Source: Candidatus Zixiibacteriota bacterium
GTDB taxonomy: Bacteria; Zixibacteria; MSB-5A5; GN15; JACZUZ01
Direction of reading: 5' to 3'
DNA: 6,644 nucleotides
NCBI GenBank assembly: GCA_022563625.1
Contig: JADFNA010000095.1
Coordinates: forward strand, 1 to 6,644
Positions within the stretch are counted from its first letter, which is position 1. Each line of letters starts with the position of its first letter. This document shows, piece after piece, positions 1-5,712 of this stretch. The notes beneath the pieces are model-generated. The model searched no databases and was not told the DNA's origin. It saw only the letters and a program-made list of their open reading frames with translations. A program made the position numbers and the translations under genes.

Positions 1-597
1 CTGATTGGCCAGTGGGCTACATTCGCGATGTGGAGCGGTGGCACCGTGCTTGACAAGTCTTCGCTTGACGGCGTCCTGCCGGATTATGTTTTGGCTGGAG
101 GCACTGCAATCTGTCATGATTGTCAACCCAACACAGGCGGTGGCGGATTTCAGAACTCAAATTTCATAGATTTTTTTGAATGGACTGTTTCCTTCGATTC
201 TTCAGGATTTTTTTGCATCGATTCCAGCTTTTTCCCACCTAATGTTAGGTGGCTCGTCAATCACGCTGACGGCAGCCTTTCAGTCCCGCTCTGGTCTGGC
301 GGCGGAGGTGATCTGTCTGTGGGCGGTACGCGAACTGAGGCCTACTGCGTCAACATTCTCGAAAGTGATTGCTGCGCCACACCCGGCGATGCCAATCACG
401 ACGGAATGGTAAACATCGCCGACGCATCGTATCTGGTTTCTCGCATTTTTGGTAGTGGAGCTCCCGCGGCCTGCTGTCGCGAAGCCGACCCCAATGGCGA
501 CGGACGCATGAACATCGCCGACATCACCTACATGGTCCGCCGCATTTTCGCAGGTGGATCGGCGCCAATCTGCGGCGGACCGGTTGGTAATTGTTGA
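1..597 (+). CDS. Secreted type I dockerin protein, array copy 1 (5' partial)
   Basis: The frame is open from the first base, so the start and presumed signal peptide lie upstream; 198 residues are visible. Aligned to the next gene, the visible part begins near its residue 99. The C-terminus is a type I dockerin: two calcium-loop repeats, GDANHDGMVNIAD and ADPNGDGRMNIAD, each followed by a helix ending RIF. Both loops keep the D-x-N-x-D-G-x-x-N-x-x-D ligand pattern. Cysteine pairs precede each loop (DCC, ACC), and two cysteines close the protein (ICGG...GNC). The segment before the dockerin (EWTVSFDSSG, GGGGDLSVGGTRTEAYC) is shared with both downstream paralogs and may be a beta-sandwich, but I do not recognise its family. 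Dockerins normally bind cohesins outside the cell; no cohesin is visible here. The stop lies 20 nt before the next start, implying cotranscription. Family call is firm; biological role is unknown. Confidence 0.88.
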   Translation: MIGQWATFAMWSGGTVLDKSSLDGVLPDYVLAGGTAICHDCQPNTGGGGFQNSNFIDFFEWTVSFDSSGFFCIDSSFFPPNVRWLVNHADGSLSVPLWSGGGGDLSVGGTRTEAYCVNILESDCCATPGDANHDGMVNIADASYLVSRIFGSGAPAACCREADPNGDGRMNIADITYMVRRIFAGGSAPICGGPVGNC

Positions 598-604
598 AGT
601 GTTG

Positions 605-610
605 AAGGAG
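605..610 (+). promoter_or_regulatory. Ribosome binding site of array copy 2
   Basis: AAGGAG lies 7 nt before the ATG at 618, inside the 20-nt gap after the copy 1 stop. It fixes the start of copy 2. The same hexamer at the same spacing precedes copy 3. Confidence 0.85.
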
Positions 611-617
611 TTCAAAC

Positions 618-1505
618 ATGAAACATGTAAACATAATTACGGCGGTTGGATTTCTTGCTGTTGGTACTCTACTAAACGCCAGCCTTTCCGCCCAGCCAGC
701 CGAAGTGCGTATCGTAGTAACACCGGAACCGCGTTCAGGCATGTTCACCGATTTCACACATGGCCTGGATGCAGCAACACATCCGGGATCAACTCTTCGG
801 TTCGTAATGCAGGCACGCGCGGAACTTGCAATCAATGCCGTCTCCCTGTCCTGGATATTCTATTCGCCGGACAATTCAATAACGACCGGCGCCAGAATCG
901 AAAACGCCAAATTACTCGGCAAGTGGGCTACCCCCGCTGTGTATGACTTTGGCCCCGGTATCAACCTTACGCTCATCGATGGTGTCCTGCCAGATCGAAT
1001 CTTAACTTGCGGAATTGGATCACATGACGGAGAGCCAAATACGGGCGGTGGAGGATTTCAAGATCCAAACTATGATGACTTTATTGAATGGACCGTGACT
1101 TTCGATTCTTCGGGAATTTTTTGCACAGATTCAGCCTTTTTCCCACCGGCCACTAAATGGCTCGCCATTGACGTGGACGGCGCTCCTATAGGCCCGCTCT
1201 GGTTTGGCGGCGGCGGTGATCTGCCTGTGGGTGGTACCCGAACTGAGGCCTACTGCGTTAATGTCCTCGAACGAAATTGCTGCGCCATGCCCGGCGATGC
1301 CAATCACGACGGAATGGTGAACATCGCTGACGCAACATATCTGATTGCTCGCATATTTGGTAATGGAGCGCCCGCGGCCTGCTGCCGCGAAGCGGACGCC
1401 AACGGCGACGGCCGCATGAATATCGCCGATATAACTTACATGGGCCGCCGCTTCTTCGCAGGAGGCCCGCCCCCAATCTGCGGCGGACCGGTTGGTAACT
1501 GCTGA
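618..1505 (+). CDS. Secreted type I dockerin protein, array copy 2
   Basis: A complete 295-residue protein. Residues 1-25 form a Sec signal peptide: MKH, a hydrophobic core (IITAVGFLAVGTLL), and likely cleavage after LSA, so the product should be exported. Residues 26-220 are a domain of unknown family, predicted by eye to be beta-rich and possibly cohesin-like in fold (GSTLRFV...SWIFYSPDNSI, then EWTVTFDSSGIFCTDSAFF). Residues 221-295 hold the dockerin. Loop 1 ligands are D227, N229, D231, N235 and D238; loop 2 ligands are D260, N262, D264, N268 and D271, with G232 and G265 at loop position 6. Positions 10-11 of both loops are Ile-Ala, not the Ser-Thr common in clostridial cellulosomal dockerins. 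C221/C222, C255/C256, C288 and C295 frame the repeats and could form disulfides. The gene sits between two paralogs in exact 908-bp register. No catalytic motif is recognised; a role as a surface-attached or extracellular assembly component is inference. Confidence 0.92.
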   Translation: MKHVNIITAVGFLAVGTLLNASLSAQPAEVRIVVTPEPRSGMFTDFTHGLDAATHPGSTLRFVMQARAELAINAVSLSWIFYSPDNSITTGARIENAKLLGKWATPAVYDFGPGINLTLIDGVLPDRILTCGIGSHDGEPNTGGGGFQDPNYDDFIEWTVTFDSSGIFCTDSAFFPPATKWLAIDVDGAPIGPLWFGGGGDLPVGGTRTEAYCVNVLERNCCAMPGDANHDGMVNIADATYLIARIFGNGAPAACCREADANGDGRMNIADITYMGRRFFAGGPPPICGGPVGNC

Positions 1506-1512
1506 GATTCTG

Positions 1513-1518
1513 AAGGAG
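1513..1518 (+). promoter_or_regulatory. Ribosome binding site of array copy 3
   Basis: AAGGAG lies 7 nt before the ATG at 1526. The 28 bases from 1511 to 1538 are identical to 603-630 upstream of copy 2, so the translation signal was duplicated with the gene. Confidence 0.85.
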
Positions 1519-1525
1519 TTCAAAC

Positions 1526-2413
1526 ATGAAACATGTAAGCATAATCACGGCGGTTGGATTTCTCGCTGTTGGTACTCTACTAAACGCCAGCATCTCCGCC
1601 CAACCAGCCGAAGTGCGTATCGTAGTGACACCGGACTCTGGTTCATACATATATGGCGATCCCGACCTCGGCTTGGACGCCGCAACGCAAGCAGGTTCAA
1701 CTCTTCGCTTCGTGTTGCGGGTTCGCTCGGAGAGTATCATGAATGCCTGCAGCCTCGGCTGGATATTCTACTCACCGGACAACTCAATTACGACCGGAGC
1801 CCGAATTGAAAACGTCAGCTTGGGGGTCGAATGGAATTCCGCCGCACTGTGGGCATTTGACGGAGGAAGTCTCAACATCGGGATGATTGATGGCGTCCTG
1901 CCGGATCGAATTTTGGCAGGAGGCGTAGGAAACGCCAATCCACCTAATTGCTGTGGTGGGGGACTTCAGATTTCTAATTTCATAGACTTTCTCTTATGGA
2001 CAGTGACCTTTGATTCTATGGGGATTTTTTGCACCGATTCGGCCTTTTACCCACCTGCTACTAACTTCCTCGCGATTGACGAGAACGGCTTTAGTATAGG
2101 CCCTCTCTGGTTTGGCGGTAACGGCGATCTATCCGTGGGCGGAACACGCACTGAGGCGTACTGTATAAACGTTCTCGAACGAAATTGCTGCGCGATGCCC
2201 GGCGATGCCAATCACGACGGAAAAACGAACATTGCCGATATTACGTTCCTCATTGCGCGGATTTTCGCGGGTGGACCACAGTCAGCGTGCTGCCGTGAAG
2301 CTGATGCCAACGGCGACGCTCGCATGGATATCGCCGATGTCGTCTACTTAATCCAGCGCATTTTTGCAGGTGGCCCGGCGCCAGTCTGCGGCGGCCCGGT
2401 TAATAACTGCTGA
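1526..2413 (+). CDS. Secreted type I dockerin protein, array copy 3
   Basis: A complete 295-residue paralog of copy 2. The first 36 residues differ from copy 2 at only two positions (N5S, L23I), so the same Sec signal peptide (cleavage after ISA at residue 25) is predicted. The middle is more diverged: residues 37-50, 97-120 and 128-148 differ strongly, with a one-residue gain and a one-residue loss that cancel. The dockerin has loop 1 GDANHDGKTNIAD and loop 2 ADANGDARMDIAD. Loop 2 has Ala where the other copies have Gly at position 6, and Asp instead of Asn at position 9. The linker between repeats is IFAGGPQSACC, unlike the IFG-x-GAPAACC of copies 1 and 2. The framing cysteines are kept. 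This is the last array gene: 21 bp after its stop begins the 3' end of a tRNA on the other strand, with no clear terminator. Function is unknown beyond secretion and probable dockerin-mediated binding. Confidence 0.92.
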   Translation: MKHVSIITAVGFLAVGTLLNASISAQPAEVRIVVTPDSGSYIYGDPDLGLDAATQAGSTLRFVLRVRSESIMNACSLGWIFYSPDNSITTGARIENVSLGVEWNSAALWAFDGGSLNIGMIDGVLPDRILAGGVGNANPPNCCGGGLQISNFIDFLLWTVTFDSMGIFCTDSAFYPPATNFLAIDENGFSIGPLWFGGNGDLSVGGTRTEAYCINVLERNCCAMPGDANHDGKTNIADITFLIARIFAGGPQSACCREADANGDARMDIADVVYLIQRIFAGGPAPVCGGPVNNC

Positions 2414-2434
2414 GAAAAACTGTAGAGAAAAAAA

Positions 2435-2506
2435 GCGGGAGACGAGGCTCGAACTCGCGACCAACAGCTTGGAAGGCTGTGACTCTACCAACTGAGTTAC
2501 TCCCGC
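2435..2506 (-). tRNA. tRNA-Gly (anticodon UCC)
   Basis: The reverse complement folds into a full 72-nt cloverleaf. The acceptor stem GCGGGAG pairs with CTCCCGC over seven pairs. The D arm is ACTC...GAGT, the anticodon stem ACAGC/GCTGT encloses the loop CTTCCAA, and the T arm carries TTCGAGC. The anticodon UCC (2471-2473) reads GGA and by wobble other glycine codons. The next base is U, the usual glycine discriminator. CCA is not encoded, so a CCA-adding enzyme must finish the end. Seven T residues (complement of 2428-2434, the first being the discriminator) follow the acceptor stem and could help termination. The gene lies downstream of nadK on the same strand and converges with the dockerin array. 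Confidence 0.97.
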
Positions 2507-2558
2507 ATAGCGATACGACGAAACCGCACTGACAATTCCGAACGATTTCTAACAGCCA

Positions 2559-2587
2559 AAAATAAGTGATCTTGACGTTTCAGGCAA
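2559..2587 (-). promoter_or_regulatory. Possible promoter of tRNA-Gly
   Basis: On the - strand, TTGCCT (2582-2587) and TATTTT (2559-2564) are separated by 17 bases. Each matches four of six sigma-70 consensus bases. It would give a leader of about 45 nt before the tRNA. The match is modest, and cotranscription with nadK is equally possible because no terminator is visible after nadK. Confidence 0.3.
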
Positions 2588-2609
2588 GAGGATTCGAATG
2601 ACACTTCCC

Positions 2610-3479
2610 CTACTCTGAATCAGCGTGCGGCGGCTCGCCCCAGTGGAGTTTGTCGCGCAGCACTTGATAAAACGAACTGTCGTGGAAACGAATCAGGCGC
2701 ACCACTGATTTCCCCTTTTTGACAGTAAAACGCGCCAACTCCGGCAATTCAATTGCGCTCTGGCCGTCAATCGTCAGGGCGCTCTTGCCATGGGCCGAAT
2801 GGACCCGCACTTCCAGCTCAGTATTTTCAGAAAAGACAAACGGGCGGCCATAGAAGCCGAAGGCCGATATGGGCGAGGCGATTATGGCCCTCATCGACGG
2901 CGCCAGAATCGGCCCGCCGACAGACAATGAATAGGCAGTCGAGCCAGTCGGTGTGGCCAGAATCAATCCATCGGCCTGGTAAGTGGCGATCGGCATAGAA
3001 TTGGCGAACATGTCGACAGTGATGATGCGGCTGACTGCGCCCCTGTCAATCACCACGTCATTGAGCGCCAGCGGCAAGTCGTGTCCTTCGAGCGTCGTTT
3101 CCAGCGTCATTCGTTCATCAATCTGATATTTCCCCTCGGCGACTTTGCTCAGGTCTGCTTCAAGTTCAACCAGAGATGTTTCTGTCAGGAATCCCAGCGT
3201 CCCCGTGTTGACTCCCCAGATAAGAATATTACTGCCGGCCACCATTCGCGCCGAAGACAGGATCGTACCGTCGCCGCCGAGCGAAATCAAAATATCAATG
3301 CTATCTTGGATTTCAGAATCCGAAACCGCCTGATCTGTCCTGCCCAGCAAATCGGCAGTGTTCTTGGTCAGCCTGATAACATTGCCCGAGCTCTCACCCC
3401 AGTCAATGATTTTCTGAGCGGCCGGGATTGTCTCGGGCCGCCGGGTTTTTGGATTGGCGTTTATTAAAAAGGTCGCCAC
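2610..3479 (-). CDS. nadK: NAD kinase
   Basis: This cytoplasmic enzyme phosphorylates NAD+ to NADP+ using ATP or polyphosphate, and is the source of NADP for biosynthesis. The 289-residue product is of normal length. The diagnostic GGDGT motif is at 68-72, with D70 the expected catalytic Asp. LNDVVIDRG (139-147) is the NE/D motif that holds the substrate ribose. DGLILATPTGSTAYSLS (170-186) is the family's glycine-rich signature, and the C-terminal domain carries IDGQ (237-240). Residues 201-213 read ASPISAFGFYGRP where many family members have SPI-x-PH-T-L-x-x-RP, so the common His is absent. The start is GTG at 3479; an in-frame stop lies 36 bases upstream of it, and no good Shine-Dalgarno sequence is seen. 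dxs ends 80 bp upstream on the same strand; the gap is AT-rich and holds no obvious terminator, so an operon is likely. Confidence 0.95.
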   Translation of the reverse strand: MATFLINANPKTRRPETIPAAQKIIDWGESSGNVIRLTKNTADLLGRTDQAVSDSEIQDSIDILISLGGDGTILSSARMVAGSNILIWGVNTGTLGFLTETSLVELEADLSKVAEGKYQIDERMTLETTLEGHDLPLALNDVVIDRGAVSRIITVDMFANSMPIATYQADGLILATPTGSTAYSLSVGGPILAPSMRAIIASPISAFGFYGRPFVFSENTELEVRVHSAHGKSALTIDGQSAIELPELARFTVKKGKSVVRLIRFHDSSFYQVLRDKLHWGEPPHADSE

Positions 3480-3559
3480 AGAAAGCGTTCCAGAGGAGTT
3501 TGTTGGAAAAATTACTTAATTAAAAATCTACGCTCGATGAAACTGCGCTTACAGAGCAT

Positions 3560-5569
3560 CTAAGAATCAGTTGTGACTGAGGCAAGGTCCTCGGCGGCCG
3601 TCGCGCCCGGCGCGCCCGAGGCGCTATCTTTGTGCTGTTTCTCGCTCTGTCGTTTGAAAGTCAAGCGCTTGAAAAAACCTTTGCGCTCCGCTTTGCCGTT
3701 AGTCAACGCCTCGGTAATTCGCGCGGCAATAGATTTCGAATCCAGACCGATTTCCTCCCAGAGTCCCTCAATTGATCCGTGCGGGATGAATTTGTCCGGT
3801 AAGCCGAGATTGATAACCCGTCCGTGAAAATCCAGCTCATGCATGCGGCGCGAAACCGTTGAACCAAAACCGCCCATCAGCGCATTTTCTTCCACAGTCA
3901 TAATCACGCTGTACGTATTCGCCAATCTCAGCAGCATCTCTTCGTCAAGCGGTTTAATAAAGCGCGCATTAACAACAGTAATATTGCGCCCGGTTTCCTT
4001 GAGCGCTATGTCCGCCGCCCGCAGAGAATTTCCAACCATAGTCCCGCATGCCAGAACACATACCGTTTCCCCCTCGCGCAGGATTTCCCACTTGCCCCAT
4101 TCAATTGGCGCAAACCCCTCGTTGATCGTGTCGGGCACAGGACCGCGCGGATAGCGCATAGTAATCGGCCCGGTTATTTCCTCTTCGACAGCGTAGCGCA
4201 GCATCGAGCGCAGTTCATTGCCGTCTTTGGGAACGCAAATAGTGACATTCGGAATGGTCTGCATATAGCTGATGTCAAATGTCCCATGATGTGTCGGCCC
4301 GTCGGCGCCAACCAGCCCGGCGCGGTCCATGCAGACCACCACCGGCAGGTTTTGCAGGGCAATATCATGTATCATCTGGTCATAACCGCGCTGCATAAAC
4401 GTCGAATAAATCACCAAAAGCGGCCGCACTCCACCGGCGGCCATCCCGGCCGCAAAACAGGTGGCATGCTCTTCGGCGATTCCAACATCATGGAAACGCT
4501 CCGGAAACTTTTCGCCAAAATCAATCACACCCGATCCGGTCGGCATAGCGGCCGTGATCACGTTCAGTAACTCATTGCGCCCGCCGAGTTCCACCAGCGC
4601 ATCGCCAAACACTTTCGTATAGGCCGGATTAGTCTTTGGTTTCGGATGTACTTTGCCGGTGGCGCGGTCAAACGGCGTGACAGCGTAGTATTTCAGCGCG
4701 TCGGATTCGGCCAGCGGATAACCGGCGCCTTTTTTCGTCAGAATATGCAACACACGCGGGCCGCCGATAGATTTAAGTTCAGTCAGTGTCTTGCGCAGCA
4801 GCGGCAGGTTGTTTCCGTCAATCGGCCCGAAATAGCGCAGCCCGAGGTCCTCAAAAAGCGATCCGGGCGAAACAAGGGCCTTGAACGAATGCTCCAAACG
4901 GCGGACAGTTGCGCGGATTTTTTCGCGGCGTTTGAAACGGCCAGTCAATTCCCAGACTTCCTTGCGCAATTTGTTATAGCGCTCGTCGGTCATGATATTT
5001 GTCAAATAGCGGGAAAGCGCCCCGACTGTCCTGCTGATCGCCCAGCGGTTGTCATTCAGGATAATCAGCACGTCTTTTTTTGAGCCGCCGAGATGGTTCA
5101 GCCCTTCATAACACAGGCCGCCGGTCATCGCCCCATCGCCCGTGATTGTCACGACCTTGTAGTCCTCGCCGCGCGCGTCGCGGGCGCAGGCGAAACCCAT
5201 AGCCGCCGAGATTGAGGTCGAGGCATGGGCCGCCAGAAACACGTCATATTCAGATTCGGTCGGGGCCGAAAATCCGGACAGGCCGTGCCGCGTGCGGATG
5301 GTGGTCATTCGGTCAGCGCGGCCGGTGATGATTTTGTGGGGATAAATCTGATGGCTGACATCCCAGATCAGCTTGTCTTTGGGAGTGTCGAATACGGCAT
5401 GCAGGGCGACGGTCAGTTCGACCACACCCAGATTCGAGGCGAAATGCCCTCCGGTTTGCGAGACCGAATCCAGCAAATGCTCCCGCACCTCATCGGCAAA
5501 CTGGACCAATTGCTCGTCAGTAAAATCGTGCAGTTCAGAAGGTGATTTGAGAGATTTCAGCAGACTCAT
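3560..5569 (-). CDS. dxs: 1-deoxy-D-xylulose-5-phosphate synthase
   Basis: This thiamine-diphosphate enzyme condenses pyruvate and glyceraldehyde-3-phosphate into DXP, the first step of the MEP isoprenoid pathway, which also supplies thiamine and pyridoxal precursors. Numbered from the ATG at 5569, it shows H57 (LHAVF), WDVSHQIYPHKIITGR (69-84), the ThDP motif GDG (144-146) to NDN (172-174), the catalytic Glu in GIAEEH (E366), DGPTHHG (423-429) and RYPRGP (472-477), then the transketolase C-terminal domain. These cover all three family domains. The ORF reaches a TTG at 5599, but MSLLKSLKSPSEL is where family proteins normally begin, so I chose the ATG; neither start has a clear Shine-Dalgarno sequence. 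At 669 residues it is longer than the usual 620-640. The excess is a C-terminal tail of about 45 residues, basic (KAERKGFFKRLTFKRQ) and then Ala/Ser/Thr-rich. nadK follows 80 bp downstream. Confidence 0.97.
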   Translation of the reverse strand: MSLLKSLKSPSELHDFTDEQLVQFADEVREHLLDSVSQTGGHFASNLGVVELTVALHAVFDTPKDKLIWDVSHQIYPHKIITGRADRMTTIRTRHGLSGFSAPTESEYDVFLAAHASTSISAAMGFACARDARGEDYKVVTITGDGAMTGGLCYEGLNHLGGSKKDVLIILNDNRWAISRTVGALSRYLTNIMTDERYNKLRKEVWELTGRFKRREKIRATVRRLEHSFKALVSPGSLFEDLGLRYFGPIDGNNLPLLRKTLTELKSIGGPRVLHILTKKGAGYPLAESDALKYYAVTPFDRATGKVHPKPKTNPAYTKVFGDALVELGGRNELLNVITAAMPTGSGVIDFGEKFPERFHDVGIAEEHATCFAAGMAAGGVRPLLVIYSTFMQRGYDQMIHDIALQNLPVVVCMDRAGLVGADGPTHHGTFDISYMQTIPNVTICVPKDGNELRSMLRYAVEEEITGPITMRYPRGPVPDTINEGFAPIEWGKWEILREGETVCVLACGTMVGNSLRAADIALKETGRNITVVNARFIKPLDEEMLLRLANTYSVIMTVEENALMGGFGSTVSRRMHELDFHGRVINLGLPDKFIPHGSIEGLWEEIGLDSKSIAARITEALTNGKAERKGFFKRLTFKRQSEKQHKDSASGAPGATAAEDLASVTTDS

Positions 5570-5610
5570 AAAAAATACGCATCCATTCGTATGGGCCAAA
5601 GCGGCAGGAC

Positions 5611-5626
5611 GCCCGGCGCCCCGGGC
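5611..5626 (-). promoter_or_regulatory. GC hairpin in the dxs leader
   Basis: A perfect six-pair, all-GC inverted repeat (GCCCGG / CCGGGC) encloses a four-base loop. It lies about 42 nt before the dxs ATG and just downstream of the predicted transcription start near 5628, so it would form the 5' end of the mRNA. It might stabilise the transcript or affect translation. No T-run follows, so it is not a simple terminator. The repeat is seen directly; the role is a guess. Confidence 0.4.
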
Positions 5627-5634
5627 CTGAGGTC

Positions 5635-5663
5635 ATTATACAGGAATCAAGCCAGAAAGTCCC
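5635..5663 (-). promoter_or_regulatory. Probable promoter of dxs-nadK
   Basis: On the - strand a perfect -10 box TATAAT (5635-5640) lies 17 bases downstream of GGGACT (5658-5663), which matches only the GAC core of the -35 consensus. The predicted start near 5628 gives a leader of about 60 nt before the dxs ATG. Placement in the 143-bp gap between the SIR2-like stop and dxs fits separate transcription of dxs-nadK. The weak -35 leaves doubt. Confidence 0.5.
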
Positions 5664-5712
5664 AGCCGGGTTTCAGGATAGATATTTTTATGCGATGGGG
5701 CAAGTGGGGGGA

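Larger units (their letters stand above)
1..2413 (+). repeat. Tandem gene repeat, 908-bp period, at least 2.6 units
   Basis: Three paralogous gene units lie head to tail: a partial unit ending at 597, then 598-1505 and 1506-2413, each 908 bp. A 24-base block at the first dockerin loop is identical in all three, at 382-405, 1290-1313 and 2198-2221. Over the first 110 coding bases, copies 2 and 3 differ at 7 positions by my hand count. The register slips to 911 bp in the middle (the WAT codons at 13 versus 924; the DGVLPD codons at 978 versus 1889) and then returns to 908, showing small compensating indels. The array probably continues to the left of the window. Confidence 0.9.

Noticed and set aside
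280..1740. Antisense and alternate-frame open frames recurring in each dockerin copy (for example 280-615 and 1131-1523 on -, 554-946 and 1492-1809 on +)
   Set aside because: They recur only because the underlying genes are duplicated. They lack ribosome sites and recognisable domains, and the + strand dockerin frame explains the conservation.
1..2413. CRISPR array or short-repeat element
   Set aside because: The period is 908 bp and the repeated units are whole coding genes. No short direct repeats with unique spacers are seen.
1..2413. Cellulosome locus
   Set aside because: No glycoside hydrolase, cohesin scaffold or carbohydrate-binding module is visible, and the dockerin recognition positions are Ile-Ala rather than the typical Ser-Thr.
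2435..2506. tRNA-Gly as an attachment site of a mobile element
   Set aside because: No integrase and no second copy of the tRNA 3' end is visible in the window.
5653..5677. Rho-independent terminator after the SIR2-like gene
   Set aside because: GAAACCC and GGG..TTTC can pair around a four-base loop only with a two-base bulge. There is no T-run after it, and it overlaps the proposed -35 box.
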